Origin: Taxillus chinensis
Taxonomy: Eukaryota > Streptophyta > Magnoliopsida > Santalales > Loranthaceae
NCBI GenBank assembly: GCA_023512835.1
Contig: CM042084.1
Location: forward strand, 56,660,793-56,724,792
Reading direction: 5' to 3'
Length of the DNA: 64,000 bases
Shown: positions 11,401 through 23,852 of the stretch, piece by piece
Position numbering within the stretch: position 1 is the first letter of the stretch
Layout: each line of letters opens with the position of its first letter
The notes under the pieces: model-generated
Databases searched by the model: none
What the model was told of the DNA's origin: nothing
The model's input: the letters and a program-made list of their open reading frames with translations, nothing else
Made by a program: the position numbers and the translations under genes

Positions 11401-13751
11401 TGTCATGGCCCCGAATTCCAGGGAACCCGGAACCGGGTACATGACTTCCCCTTGCCCGCACCCGATAGGTCAAGGGGTTCGGCTAGCACCAATGGAGACT
11501 ATACCGCGGGTCTTGTCTCAAATATGTAACCCTGTACGATCATACATCAAGGGTAATCCTATACTTTCCCATATATCATCATACATACAATGAGTCAAAC
11601 AGTCATACAGACATCACATCATATAGTATGCAAATACAATTGTCCACGGACCCCTATCCAGGATATCACATAAAACACTACAGAATATAAGTGTATCATA
11701 CATCAGAGTAGTGGGCGTCCTCCTGGAAGAAAGTCCTCCACTAGTCTCGGGTCACACCTGAAAAGGGTAAACAACAAGTAGGGGTGAGCGACAAGCTCAG
11801 TAGGTGACCCCAAAACTCCACATCATGCAACACATATATGTCTATACTATATGCTCAGTGTACTCGTGTACCGTGTAGTGTGCACAATCATCAGGACTCA
11901 GCCTGCAAATAAACATCAGGACTCAGCCTGTCCACACAAGACAACTTGTCCACGATCCTCCATGGGATCCCAGCTCAGGGCACTCAGCCCTAGCTCCACG
12001 AGCTCAACGGCTCAACTCAGGCCTTAGCCTATCCACAGCGCAATATGCCCGGCCACAGTCGCCACACAGGCCTGCCATCGGTGCATATGCCTGCCATGTC
12101 AACCACATAGCACTATCGGTGCATCACGGTGAGAACCCAAACAAGTCACGGAGTCCATGCCCCAATACCTCACACCAATATACTAACATGAGTATGGCAA
12201 ATCATTCTTAACATTTGCTTTGGAACTGTAGCCAGTCTTCACAAGTAAATCCTCAATCCTTGATTTATGAAGGAAGTACCCATACAGCCTATTTTCTTGA
12301 AATCAAAAGTCCCGGCATTGGGTTCCCATATCATAACTAAGATAATCTGATTTTTGGGGATTTTTCTGAGATGTCTAACCCCACTTTCCAAAACTTCACC
12401 ACTACGAACTTTTGGGTTTTTCTGAGATTTTAAACTAAATCCCAATTTTCACATTTTGAAATAGTAGGAATTAATTTTTTCTAGTATTTTTCTTTGAATC
12501 CAAATGGGGGGTATTTCGTTATTTACATTGTAACTTAAGTATAATAGTTAAAATGTGTAGATAGGTATAGGTTGCAATGTAAATAGGTCAAGTCCAAGAT
12601 CGTAAAGTGTCCGGTTACTACCTGGAGAGCTGCGACTCATAGCTGCGAGAATGCGGAGGCTGCAACGCGCCTCAAAGACTCGAAGCGAGGCTACGACCTT
12701 CGACCCTTCGACTACAAACTACGGGTCTACGAACGAGACTACAACTTCGACCGGTGGGCCCCCCCCTATGACCTTGGATCTTCGACCCTTCGACCCAGAA
12801 CCTCGGATTTTCATCGATTCGACCTAGTAACGCGTCCAGGGTACTGTTCATCGTCGTTTTTGCTTGTTCTTCGTCCTGGAATCAACCCAAGAACCCCCGG
12901 ACATGCACAAACACGCATTATGCAAGGAGATATTTACCTTAAAATGCGTCCAGAACGCCTCTAAATCAGGCGAAACAACATAAACACATATAAAATTCCC
13001 GAACTCTAGATCTAAACCCAGAATTTCATGGTTGACTTATCAACCCTCATGAAAAACACAATTAATCAACCCCAAAATCACATAAACATATATCCACAAT
13101 GATATAAAACAGTTCTTAACCACAAATCTTATGCTAAACCATTAGATCTAACCCAAAATTGGTTTTCCTTAAATTCTAGGGTTCATGCTCAATTTCATAA
13201 ATCATGATAAATTCGTGCAAATCCAAAACAAGAGAGAGATAAGAAGTTCAAGGACACCTACTTGAAGTGAATCTTCGAGCTCCACGAACCCAAATCGCCG
13301 AAATCGCCAAAGCCTCCAAGCTCTCTCAAGCTCTCTCTCAACGCACAAACGTGAAACGTAAAGTGAAAGCTTCTTTCCTTTTTTTCTGCTATTTATATTT
13401 ATGCCAGTCAACTGACCTAGTCAACCATTGACCCAGTCAATAATTGACATCCTAACACAAAAATTGACCTCTAAGGCCCCGAACTCCAAATTGAGTCAAA
13501 CTACAGTCAAAACGCTCGAAATGACGAGCACAAAGACTAAACGAGATATTAGTACACCCAAATGACCGCCCAAACGCAAAGTCAACCAATAAACCTCGAA
13601 AAGTCAACAATCGGGTCAAATGGGGCCCCGACTCGAAATCGGGCCCAAGTACGGTCAAAATGCTCACATCGACGACTACACTACCGTCCAAGATAGTTAC
13701 ATTCCCATAGAATGACTATCTCTCAAATCTACCCAAATACGAGTCTTTACA
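11401..13751 (-). mobile_element. 3' LTR of element D
   Basis: It starts TGTCATGGCCCCG and ends TTTACA on the plus strand. A minus-strand TATA box (TATAAATAG) lies at about 13391-13399. It is collinear with 19255-21672 and with D2. A TTCGACC/TACGA-type array at 12625-12830 lies downstream of the TATA in element sense, in R or U5. Confidence 0.92.
12625..12830 (-). repeat. CTTCGACC / CTACGA array in LTR D (3' copy)
   Basis: Short degenerate units such as GGCTACGACCTTCGACC, CTTCGACTACGAACTACG and GACTCGAAGCGAG occur here. The copies in the other D LTRs (20470-20745 and 43335-43600) contain different unit numbers. Related units appear at 62590-62812 in LTR F''. Confidence 0.8.
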
Positions 13752-13764
13752 TCCTCCCCACCTT
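13752..13764 (-). other. Polypurine tract of element D
   Basis: The minus strand reads AAGGTGGGGAGGA next to the LTR. A near copy of this tract with its upstream CGAGGACGA lies about 250 bases away, beside the end of pol (about 13999-14040). Confidence 0.8.
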
Positions 13765-14020
13765 AGGACTTTTCGTCCTCGAAAATAAAACACATGCCCA
13801 AAGGACATAGCAAAATTCAAGCTCAATTTCCCAACAACAAAACATAAAACATGATCACCGATCACACATGTGCAAGGCAATGCACAACAAGCCAAACAGA
13901 ACCCATATTGGGCACAAGATCCAACAATAACGAGCTAAACCACATCTCAAACAACATATGCAAAACAAATGCATAAAATATAACTCATACCTCAGGGAAG
14001 GTCCTCACATCCTCCCCACC

Positions 14021-14515
14021 TTAGGACCGATCGTCCTCGAACAGCTCAGTATGAAGAACCCGCATCTGGCTCTCTTTCTCCCAAGTCTGCTCCTCCATGC
14101 CTCGGTGTCGCCATAGTACCCGAACTAGTGGGATCGTCTTGCCTCGCAAGACCTGGTCCCGCCTGTCCAAAATCTGTGCCGGCATCTCAACAACGGCACC
14201 ATCATCAGCCAAGTCTATCTCGCGATAGTCCAACACATGAGAAGGATCAGGGTGATACCGCCTCAACTGAGACACATGAAACACATCATGTACTCGCGCC
14301 AACTCTGGTGGCAAAGCTAATCGGTAAGCCACTGCGTCCACGGTGGCAACAATCTCAAATGGCCCCACAAAATGAGGGGAAAGTTTGGATCCACGCCCAA
14401 ACCTTCGATGCCCTCGACGCGGTGAAACCCGCAAAAATACACGGTCACCCACCTCAAAGCGCAAAGGTCGACGCCTCGGTCCGCATAGGACCTTGCCACT
14501 CTGCGCTGTCAACAT
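14021..14515 (-). pseudogene. Element D integrase C-terminus and chromodomain
   Basis: The 164-residue frame contains a GPFEIV-type integrase C-terminal segment (GRGSKLSPHFVGPFE), the linker VHDVFHVSQLRRYHPDPSHV, and a chromodomain-like end (ILDRRDQVLRGKTIP, VRVLWRHRGMEEQTWE, FEDDRS then stop). It is the final part of pol and overlaps the previous segment in another frame, so a frameshift near 14460-14520 separates it from the integrase core. In Tekay-type elements this domain is thought to bind modified histone tails. Confidence 0.88.
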
Positions 14516-15403
14516 GCGCTATCGAATCCAGTACTATCTCTGTAGTCTCTCGAACCATATCGGGACCAAGAACTGTTGTCTCCCCCGTCTGTGCCCAACA
14601 CAAGGGTGATCTACAAGGCCGCCCATACAACGCCTCATACGGAGCCATCCCAATCATGGCCTGATAATTGTTGTTGTAAGAGAACTCCACCAAAGGAAGG
14701 TGAGTCTCCCAACAACCTCCAAAATCTAGAACACAGCATGCAACATATCCTCGAGCGTCTGAATTGTCCGCTCCGATTGAACGTCTGTCTGCGGATGAAA
14801 GGCTATACTAAGGTTCACCCTAGTACCCAAAGCTCGCTGCAACTGTCTCCAAAACTGAGAGGTGAACCTCGCATCCCGATCAGATACAATAGACAATGGG
14901 ACTCCATGCAACCGCACAATAACATCAATATACCTCTGTCCCAAAGTCCTCACTGGGTCTATCTCTCGAATCGGAATAAAATGCGCCGATTTGGTCAATC
15001 GGTCGACAACTACCCATATCGTGTCGTGTCCCCTGGAACGAGGAAGTCCAGTGACAAAATCCATGGTCACATGGTCCCATTTCCACTCTGGCACTGGCAA
15101 TGACTGCAACTCACTAGCAGATCTCAAGTGCTCTGCCTTGACCTGCTGACAGGTCAAACACCTCCTCACAAAATCAGCAACGGCCTTCTTCAGGCCTGGC
15201 CACCAAAACTGCCTCCTCACGGCATGGTACATCTTGGTCCCACCAGGATGTATAGCTAAACTCGACTGGTGAAATTCCCGAAGAACCTCCTCCTGAAGAG
15301 AAGTGGGAACTATCAGGCGACCCCTATACCTCAATATATGCTCAGCATCCTCAGTCCAATCAGGAGATGTTTGCCCAGTCTGAATCCTATCCCTGATGAC
15401 CAC
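14454..15403 (-). pseudogene. Element D integrase core
   Basis: From 15403 down: a zinc-binding HHCC module (HQSSLAIHPGG, FWWPG, CLTCQQVKAEH), then the catalytic core with Asp in MDFVTGLP, Asp in VSDRDARF and Glu in SERTIQTLED. All three catalytic acids are present. The frame stops at a TAG after EDMLHAVF (near 14726), where relatives continue. A second frame (14693-14454) carries the next part, with VEFSYNNNYQAMIGMAPYEA and ALYGRPCRSPLCW. The enzyme would cut target DNA and join cDNA ends if intact; here it is not. Confidence 0.9.
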
Positions 15404-15427
15404 ACAATCAATGTCCCCCAGCTGATC

Positions 15428-15967
15428 CTATATGATCCTACGCTGTAACTCAGGGACTGCGACGACAACACTGAGGGTCCCTCGCCCCTCGCTGGTCACC
15501 ATCTGCAACCTCATCATTGCCAACTGACCCATCATCTCCCATTCCTTAATGGCACAATGGGCCACCACAGCCCTGCTCTTCCTACTCAGAGCATCTGCCA
15601 CCACATTACCCTTCCCAGGGGTATACATCATATCAAACCAACTGGCTGCAGGTACTCCACCCACCGCCTCCGCTAAGGTTCAGGTCTCGCCGAGAGAAGA
15701 TATACTGCAAGCTCTTGTGGTCCGTATACCCCACAAACTTCTCCCCCAAGGAGATAATGCCGAGCTCTTAAGTGCAAAGATCACGCAGCCCAACTCCAAA
15801 TCATGCGTGGGATAGCCTCTGCTCATGTGGTCTCAACTGCCTAGATCCGTAAGCAATCACCTACCGAGTCCGCATCAACACACAACCAAGTCCGACCCTG
15901 GAAGCATCACAATACACCTCGAAAGGTACACCCTCCTGTGGAAGAATCAAGATAGGTCTGAGGTCAA
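15428..15967 (-). pseudogene. Element D RNase H region
   Basis: The segment between RT and integrase should degrade the RNA strand of the RNA/DNA hybrid. The end of the domain is readable as a FDMMYTPGKGNVVADALSR-type tail at 15664-15590. The remainder is broken by frameshifts; the normal first Asp motif (YCDAS) is only partly traceable near 15900. Confidence 0.75.
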
Positions 15968-16957
15968 TCATGCCTTCGGCTCCATGAAAGCACTCTCATA
16001 TGCATCGGACCAAACAAAAGGAACTCCCTTCCTGGTCGGGTTCGTCATAGGAGCTGCCAACCTGGAAAAATCCTCCATGAACCTCCGATAGTAGCCTGCC
16101 AAACCAAGGAAGCTACGAATCTCAAACACATTCGTGGGCCTCTTCCATGACATGACTGCCTCAATCTTCTCAGGATCCACTGTGATACCCTCCGAAGATA
16201 CCACATGCCCCAAGAAGTGCACCTGTTGCAACCAGAAGTCACATTTCGTGAACTTCGCGTATAACCGATGCTTTCGCAAGGTCTGCAACACAACCTGCAA
16301 ATGCTCCTCATGCTCCCTCTTGGTCACTGAATAGACCAAAATATCGTCGATGAACACCACAACGAACATATCTAAATATGGAGCAAACACCTGGTTCATC
16401 AATCCCATAAACACTGTTGGAGCATTCGTGACCCCAAACGGCATCACAAGCCACTCATAATGCCCATAGCGACAACTGAACGCAGTCTTAGGGATATTTG
16501 CCTCCCTAACCCTCAACTGATGGTATCCAGATCTCAAGTCTATCTTGGAAAACCATCTAGCACCTCGAAACTGATCGAACAGGTCATCAATCCTCGGAAA
16601 TGGATACCTATTCTTCACAGTCACCTGGTTCAGCTTCCGGTAGTCTATACACAGCCGAAGTGAACCATTTGCCTTCTTGGCGAACAACACTGGAGCGCCC
16701 CACGGTGAGCTACTCCACCTGATAAAGCCTCGTGCCAATAGGTCATCTATCTGTCTCTTGAGCTCTCTAAGCTTCGTCGGTGCCATCCTATAGGCCGCTA
16801 ACCTGATCGGTGTTGTCCCTGGCAACAACTCGACCGAAAACTCTACCTCCCTCATGGGTGACAAACTGACCAAGTCCTCGGGAAACACGTCCGGGAACTG
16901 ATCTACAATGGGTGGCAAAACAGCCTTCCCCTCTCTCCTCCTGTCAACCAACGTCAA
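15968..16957 (-). CDS. Element D reverse transcriptase (long open segment of pol)
   Basis: This is an uninterrupted 329-residue frame. In order: [13 protein letters not shown], the conserved [86 protein letters not shown], and the catalytic FIDDILVYS. It ends with [13 protein letters not shown] and a [16 protein letters not shown] thumb segment. All three catalytic Asp positions (KIDL and the DD of FIDD) are present. It copies element RNA into cDNA within gag particles. It is one domain of a pol polyprotein, not a separate gene; its first Met is just the first ATG in the open stretch. It is the best preserved RT in the window. Confidence 0.93.
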   Translation of the reverse strand: MTLVDRRREGKAVLPPIVDQFPDVFPEDLVSLSPMREVEFSVELLPGTTPIRLAAYRMAPTKLRELKRQIDDLLARGFIRWSSSPWGAPVLFAKKANGSLRLCIDYRKLNQVTVKNRYPFPRIDDLFDQFRGARWFSKIDLRSGYHQLRVREANIPKTAFSCRYGHYEWLVMPFGVTNAPTVFMGLMNQVFAPYLDMFVVVFIDDILVYSVTKREHEEHLQVVLQTLRKHRLYAKFTKCDFWLQQVHFLGHVVSSEGITVDPEKIEAVMSWKRPTNVFEIRSFLGLAGYYRRFMEDFSRLAAPMTNPTRKGVPFVWSDAYESAFMEPKA

Positions 16958-17235
16958 AGCTAGCTAACTGGTGGGTCACATCACCCCACCCATGCCTCAA
17001 AGGTCCCAACCTACATGCTCCCTCGGTCCACTCACCCACAAAGACACCCCGCGTGCCCTCTGGCGTGAGGAACGTCACACGCCATCAAAAACAATCAATC
17101 TTGGCCTCCACGGAGACCAACCAGTCCATACCCAGGATAACATCAAAATCATCTAACTCCATGACATACAAATCACACAACAAGGTTAACACCCCCCAAG
17201 TGTTACCTGACAAGCACGACAAATACTCTCAAGTA

Positions 17236-17427
17236 TCACAATTCCACCCAAAGGTGAAGCAACCATCGAGACCGACTCACTGTCTCCTGGTCTAACTCTA
17301 ATCCAACCACCGTAGCATACGAAATAAAAGAATGGGTAGCACCAGTATCAATCAAAACTGAACAAATAGTATAAGAAATGATGATGGTACCTCTCACCAC
17401 TGAAGGTCCTGCTCCTGCCTCATCCAC
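17236..17427 (-). pseudogene. Element D aspartic protease
   Basis: It contains VLIDTGATHSFIS, the active-site DTG of retrotransposon proteases, preceded by PSVVRGTIIISY as in relatives. The following part is lost in a frameshift before 17236, and remnants of the flap and of a MDWL-type segment lie in other frames at about 17130-17000. The enzyme would process the gag-pol polyprotein. Confidence 0.85.
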
Positions 17428-17472
17428 TGGTGGAACCTCCGCTCTCTCGCTGGTGAGGGCAAAAGTCCTCCC

Positions 17473-18765
17473 TCATGGTCCACCGCCACTAGCCTGGCCC
17501 ATTGGGGCCTTGCCCCGCTGATCAACATGACCCTGTGCCTCCCGCTGAGGCTGCTGCACCGCAGGTCGCGTCTGTGTGCTCTGTGCCGGCGGCACTGACC
17601 TCTGAGATAGAGCCCCACTCCTCTGTCCCTGCTCTCTCGGACGAGGGCCTACACTGCTGGTCGAGCTAAGGGTAACACATTCCCTAGCTCCATGTCCCAC
17701 CTTCCCGCATTGGAAGCAGGTCATCTTTTTCCTTGGGTAGTCTCTCGAGACATGGCCGGTCAAACCACAACTCCAACACGTACCTGGCCTCCTGCTGGCT
17801 GAACTCTCACGGGGTCCCACCGCCTGGCTGGAAACCCTCTGCACCTGCCTCCTCTCAGGTTGAGCGGCACTGCTCTCCCCACTCTGCCTCTTCTTGCTCG
17901 GACCCGCCGAATCGCCCGGCCTCTAGGCTCTCCTGATCCTGACCACGCTCAATAATGAGTGCCTTGTCAACCGCCTCCCGATAGCTGGTCAACTGCATCG
18001 GTTCCAGCTGTCTTTTCAGAGATGGCCTCAAGCCCTAAATGAAGTCCTACGTCTTCCGGCCTTCCTTTTCCCAAGCCTCCAGAGCAAACCGCCCCAAATC
18101 TGTGAAGGCTTGCACATACTCCCCCACAGTCATGCTACCCTGCACAAGCTCATAATACTCTACGTCGAGCATACTACAATGAGCTGGGAAAATACTCCCC
18201 AAAGAAGCGCTCAACAAACTCTCTCCAGCTCATCTCGATCGCCATGGACGGCTCTAGTGGATTCCCACCACTACGTGGGATCCCCAACAAATAGTGCATC
18301 GCCACTCGCACCCGCTCCTCATCCGGCACCCCAATCATCTCAAAGATGTCCTCTGTCCATCTAATCCAGGTCCTCGGCTACCTCAAGCCGTGAACCATCC
18401 TCAAAAGTCCTGGGTGCATGTTTCAAAACGTGCAGCCCAATCCACTCCTCGTCGTGCCGGCTCTATCACGACCTCTTGCCGGTGCACATCCTGCACCACC
18501 CTCGCCTCTGGTTCGCCGAGGTTGTGGTGGGCTGCTGAGGTTGCTGTTGCCTCTTCAGCTCATCCACCTCTCTAGCCATATCCCTCATCGAGCCCTGCAT
18601 ACCCTGCATGGCCTCCTGTAACTGAATCAACACCTGAGCCAAATCAGGTCCCACAACGGGAGCTGACGATCTCTGCTGCGGGCTATGTTGCCCCTGGTGC
18701 CTCGACTCTATCGTGGGCTCCTCTGCCGGGCCTTGGCCTCAGACAGCTCTCCTCGGTGGTGCCAT
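17473..18765 (-). pseudogene. Element D gag with zinc knuckles
   Basis: The likely start is the ATG at 18765 (MAPPRRAV), which is followed at once by a stop. A coiled-coil-like segment (VLIQLQEAMQGMQGSMRD) follows at about 18640, then degraded capsid sequence, and a nucleocapsid at 17790-17670 with CWSCGLTGHVSRDY and CFQCGKVGHGAREC. The second knuckle is a complete CX2CX4HX4C; the first has lost its last Cys to Tyr. Stops and frameshifts break the capsid region. Confidence 0.85.
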
Positions 18766-19236
18766 CACACTAGCCACAACAACAAACAACAAACAATCAA
18801 TAACACAAACAGCCATCAAAGGCACAACCGACTTGTAGGTTCTTACCACACGACTTGTAGGTCCATACCATGCATATAGCATCATGTCCCCCATCAGGGT
18901 ACACCACACGACCCGTAGGTCGACAACCATGCATATAGCATCGTGTCACCCCTCAGGGTACACCACAATCAAGTCCTGGCTCTCACGGCCACGTGCCATC
19001 CTGGCACCACATACAAGCACATCACATACAATATGCATATTGGGCATATCGTGTGCCTAATATGCACACAATCATACCACTAGCAATGCACCCTATGTAT
19101 GCTCCTAGGATGATCTAACTGACACCAACATAACCTAGAATACCTATAAGGACTGCGTTGATCAGGTGCCCTCCCTACAGTTTTCCAAGTCACATGGAAT
19201 CAATTAACCACCCCTCACTAACCTAGGTCCACTAGA
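18766..19236 (-). other. Element D leader between PBS and gag
   Basis: This is untranslated leader. It contains an imperfect tandem duplication of about 60 bp at about 18846-18965, built around ACCACACGAC(T/C)(T/C)GTAGGT and ATGCATATAGCATC. I see no gene. Confidence 0.6.
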
Positions 19237-19251
19237 CCATGCTCGATACCA
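19237..19251 (-). other. Primer-binding site of element D
   Basis: The minus strand reads TGGTATCGAGCATGG three bases inside the 5' LTR. It resembles the plant initiator tRNA-Met PBS (TGGTATCAGAGC) minus one A; element E has the identical form. Confidence 0.8.
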
Positions 19252-19254
19252 ACT

Positions 19255-21672
19255 TGTCATGCCCCCCGAATTCCCAGGGAACCCGGAACCGGGTACATGA
19301 CTTCCCCTTGCCCGCACCCGATAGAGTCAAGGGGTTGGCGACTAGCACCAATGGAGACTACACCGCGGGTGTTGTCTCAAATATGTAACCCTGTACAGTC
19401 ATACATCAAGGGTAATCCTGTACTTTCCCATATATCATCATACATACAATGAGTCAAACAGTCATACAGACATCACATCATACAGTATGCAAATACAATC
19501 GTCCACGGACCCCTGTCCGGGATATCACATAAAACACTACGGAATATAAGTGTATCATACATCAGAGTAGTGGGCGTCCTCCTGGAAGAAAATCCTCCAC
19601 TAGTCTCGGGTCACACCTGAAAAGGGTAAACAACAAGTAGGGGTGAGCGACAAGCTCAGTAGGTGACCCCAAAACTCCACATCATGTAACACATATATGT
19701 CTATACTATATGCTCAGTGTACTCGTGTACTGTGTAGTGTGCACAATCATCAGGACTCAGCCTGCAAATAAACATCAGAACTCAGCCTGCCCACACAGGA
19801 CAACTTGTCCACGATCCTCCATGGGATCCCAGCTCAGGGCACTCAGCCCTAGCTCCATGAGCTCAACGGCTCAACTCAGGCCTTAGCCTGTCCACCGCAA
19901 TATGCCCGGCCACAGTCGCCACACAGCCTACCATCGATCCATATGCTTGCCACGTCAACCACATAGCATCATTAGTGCATCACGGTGAGAACCCAAACAA
20001 GTCACGGAGTCCATGCCCCAATACCTCACACCAATATACTAACATGAATATGGCAAATCATTCTCAACATTTCCTTTGAAACTGTAGCCAGTCTTCACAA
20101 GTAAATCCTCAATCCTTGATTTATGAAGGAAGTACCCATAGCAGCTATTTTCTTGAAATCAAAAGTCCCGGCATTGGGTTCCCATATCATAACTAAGATA
20201 ATCTGATTTTTGGGGATTTTTCTAAGATGTCTAACCCCGCTTTCCAAAAATTCACCATTACGAACTTTTGGGTTTTTCCGAGATTTTACACTAAATCCCA
20301 ATTTTCACATTTTGAAATAGTAGGAATTAATTTTTTCTAGTATTTTTCTTTGAATCCAAATGGGGGGTATTTCGTTATTTACATTGTAACTTAAGTATAA
20401 TAGTTAAAATGTGTAGATGGGTATAGGTTGCAATGTAAATAGGTCAAGTCCAGTACTGTACAGTGTCCAGTTACACTGCAGGAGCTGCGACTCGTAGCTG
20501 CGGAATGCGGAGCTGCAGCGCGCCTCGAAGACTCGAAGCGAGGCTACGACCTTCGACCTACGAGGCTACGAACTTCGACCCTTCGACTACGAACTACAGG
20601 TCTACGAACTTCGAACTACGAGGCTACGAGGCTACGAACTACGAACCTTCGAGCTACGAACTATGGGTCTACGAACTACGACCCTACGACCCTGGATCTT
20701 CGACCCTTCGACCCAGAATCTCGGATTTTCGTCAGTTCGACCTAGTAACGCGTCCAGGGTACTGTTCATTGTCGTTTTTGCTTGTTCTTCGTCTGGAATC
20801 AACCCAAAGAACACCCAGACATGCACAAACACGCATTTTATGCAACGGAGATATTTACCTTAAAATGCGTCCAGAACGCCTCTAAATCGTGCGAAACAAC
20901 GAAACACATATAAAATTCCAGAACTCTAGATCTAAACCCAGAATTTCATGGTTGACTTATCAACCCTCATGAAAAACACAATTAATCAACCCCAAAATCA
21001 CATAAACATATATCCACAATGATATAAAACAGTTCTTAACCACAAATCTTATGCTAAACCATTAGATCTAACCCAAAATTGGTTTTCCCTAAATTCTAGG
21101 GTTCATGCTCAATTTCATAAATCATGATAAATTCGTGCAAATCCAAAACAAGAGAGAGATAAGAAGTTCAAGGACACCTACTTGAAGTGAATCTTCGAGC
21201 TCCACGAACCCAAATCGCCCCAAATTGCCAAAGCCTCCAAGCTCTCTCAAGCTCTCTCTCTCAACGCATAAACGTGAAACGTAAAGTGAAAGCTTCTTCC
21301 TTTTTTTTTCTGCTATTTATATTTCTGCCAGTCAACTGACCTAGTCAACCATTGACCTAGTCAATAATTGACATCCTAACACAAAAATTGACCTCTAAAG
21401 CCCCGAACTCCAAATTGAGTCAAATTACAGTCAAAACGCTCGAAATGACGAGCACAGCACTAAACAGATATTAGTACACCCAAATGACCGCCTAAACGCA
21501 AAGTCAACCAATAAACCTCGAAAAGTCAACAATCGGGTCAAATGGGGCCCCGACTTGAAATCGGGCCCAAGTACAATCAAAATGCTCACATCGACGACTA
21601 CACTACCGTCCAGATAGTTACATTCCCATAGAATGACTATCTCTCAAATCTACCCAAATACGAGTCTTTAGA
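19255..21672 (-). mobile_element. 5' LTR of element D
   Basis: It is collinear with 11401-13751. It ends TTTAGA where the partner has TTTACA. Its array at 20470-20745 has more TACGA/TTCGACC units than the 3' LTR. Confidence 0.92.
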
Positions 21673-21677
21673 GATCA

Positions 21678-22850
21678 TGATGTATTGGTAGTATCTTTTT
21701 CAGGACCAGGTCTCCTTCTCTAAATGCCCTCGGTCGCACCTTTTTGTTAAAACTAGCCATCATCCTCTTTTGATAAAGCTGACCCCAACAAACTGCTGTG
21801 AGTCGTTTTCCTTCAATCAGGTTTAGTTGTTCGAAACGGTTTTCGACCCATTCCGCTTCGTCCAACTTGGTATCCATGAGCACCCTCGGTGATGGAATCT
21901 CTACTTTAACCGGTAAAACAGCCTCCATGCCATAAACTAAGGAAAATGGCATTGCCCCAGTTGAAGTCCGGACTGTCGTTCTGTAGGCATGTAGTGCATA
22001 TGGGAGTTTCTTGCTCCAATCTTTGTACGTCTCAGTCATTTTTCAGACAATGTTCTTGATGTTCTTGTTTGCTGCTTCTACCGCTCCATTCATTTGAGGA
22101 CGGTACGGTGTTGAGTTGCAATGTCGGATTTTGAACTGTTCACACAAATTGTCCATCATCCGGCTATTTAGATTGGCAGCATTATCTGTTATAATATGCT
22201 CTGGGAGCCCATAGCGGCACATGATGTTGTTGCGGACAAACTTAGTGATTCTTGACCGAGTGACTTGGACGTAGGAGGCCGCTTCGACCCACTTAGTGAA
22301 ATAGTCGATGGCTACAAGAATGAATCTATCTCCATTAGAGGCTTTTGGGAATATGGGCCCAATGACGTCCATGCCCCATAATGCAAATGGCCACGGAGAT
22401 ATAAACACGTGTAGCTTAGATGGGGGTGCTTGAATGCGATCCCCATAAATCTGGCATTTAAGACATTTACGTACATGCTCGATGTAGTCCTTTTCCATAG
22501 TAACCCAATAGTAGCCCATCCTCATGATCTGCCTAGTTAGTGTATGCCCATTTGCGTGAGATCCACAGTCGCCATTGTGAACCTCATTGGTGACCCGAGC
22601 TGCTTCATCTTTGTCCAAGCACCACAGTAAAACTTGGTTATGGTTGCGTCTGTATAGGATTGAACCGTCGAGGAAGTAATTGATGCTTGCTCGTCGGATG
22701 TTTCTTTTTTCTGCTTCTGAGGCCCCTACCGGATATGAGTGCTGGGACAAGTACTGTTTGATATCTTGATACCAAGGCTTGTTTTCAGTGTCAACATTAG
22801 TTACCATGTTGTAAATGGGTTCCTTGTTCACATTGATCTCAAAGCATGGT
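21678..22850 (-). pseudogene. Element B integrase
   Basis: From about 22600 down: the HHCC zinc module (HNGDCGSHANGHTLTRQ, then CLKCQIYGD), and a catalytic core with Asp in WGMDVIGP, Asp in ITDNAANLNS and Glu in GAVEAANKN. This is the Tat-type form (DYFTKWVEAASY). One in-frame TGA at 22043-22045 follows NKNIKNIV, and the same frame continues with MTETYKDWSKKLPYALHAYR and GAMPFSLVYGMEAVLPVEV-type sequence to IHHD at the D insertion. The tail resumes at 11400-11219. The catalytic acids are intact, but the stop would truncate it. Confidence 0.9.
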
Positions 22851-23330
22851 GTTTCGAAGCATGTGTCCAATCGAAGGAGAGAGGCTAGAGTTGCTAAAGC
22901 ATTGGGAATTCGATTATGTTCTCTTGACATGTGTTCAAATGTGATTTCATCAAATAGGTTAGCCATTTCACAAATCATTTGTCGGTAAGGAATCAACTTC
23001 TGATTTCGAGTTTCCTATTCCTTTCTAACTTGATAAATGACTAGAGCTGAATCCCCGAACACTAGTAATTTTTTGATTCCTTTACTCAATGCCTCTTGGA
23101 GGCCTATTACACAAGCTTCATATTCTATTATATTGTTTGTGCAAGGGAATGTCAACTTGACGGCCATCGGAAAATGTATGCCGGATGGGGAAATTAGGAT
23201 CGCCCGATGCCATGACCAAATAAGCTTGATGCTCCATCAAACCAAAGGGTCCATGTGTCTGACTCTTCATTTTCTTGGATGGTGTTGATGAATTTGTCTG
23301 GAAAATCAGAGATTGTTGGCTCATACTCTT
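22851..23330 (-). pseudogene. Element B second (archaeal-type) RNase H domain
   Basis: It begins with WTLWFDGASSLFGHGIG and ends with HMSREHNRIPNALATLAS. A second RNase H of this kind after the retroviral-type domain is a hallmark of the Tat lineage. The catalytic Asp of FDGAS is present. A frameshift near 23190 and a stop near 23000 break the domain. Confidence 0.8.
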
Positions 23331-23852
23331 CTAAGGCTCGATCCGCTAGATAATCAGCTATAACACTTCCTTTGATGGCCTTTTGAGGCACATAAACAAT
23401 GTCATATTCTGCTAAGAGTAGCTGCCATTTAGCAATTCTTTCCGTCATGGATGGCTTTCCCAATAGGTATTTGAGCGGGTCATGTCTAGAGATGAGCCAT
23501 GTGGTATGGTAGAGTGTATACAGCCTTAATCTTCGTGCTGTCCAAGCGAGGGCACAACAAGTCTTTTCCAGAGGAGTGTACTTTTCCTCACAAGGTGTAA
23601 ACTTCTTGCTCAGATAATAAATGATTTGCTCTTTGTTCCCCGAGGCATCATGCTGTCCCAATACACAACCCATCAAGGTGTCTCGGACTGTTAAGTACGG
23701 AATCGAGGTTGACTGGATATCGGGGGAACAAAAATTGGAGAGTTCATCAAATACCGCTTAATTGTATCAAAGGCCTCCCGACATTCATTGTTCCACACCT
23801 CGGGACTATTCTTGCGCAACACCTTAAAGACGGGTTCACAAGTCATAGTGAG
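23331..23852 (-). pseudogene. Element B first RNase H domain
   Basis: Readable parts are LTMTCEPVFKVL next to the solo LTR F insertion, then GCVLGQHDASGNKEQIIYYL, FTPCEEKYTPLEKTCCALAW, and IADYLADRA at the end. A frameshift lies between 23680 and 23720. The upstream RT thumb is on the other side of F at 34130. Confidence 0.82.

Larger units (their letters stand above)
11401..21672 (-). mobile_element. Element D: full-length Tekay-like Ty3/gypsy chromovirus in B integrase
   Basis: LTRs are 11401-13751 and 19255-21672. TSD GATCA stands at 11396-11400 and 21673-21677. The PBS is beside the right LTR and the PPT beside the left, so D reads right to left. It carries gag with two zinc knuckles, protease, RT, RNase H, integrase and chromodomain in the usual order. 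The RT (990 bases) is uninterrupted, while gag, integrase and chromodomain are split by frameshifts or stops, so D is probably not autonomous. Its LTR family is the same as solo LTR D2. Confidence 0.95.

Noticed and set aside
12239..12445. 68-residue frame repeated almost unchanged at 20095-20301 and 42970-43194
   Set aside because: All three lie at the same place in D-family LTRs and are kept only because the LTRs are copies. There is no known domain and no sign of a gene.
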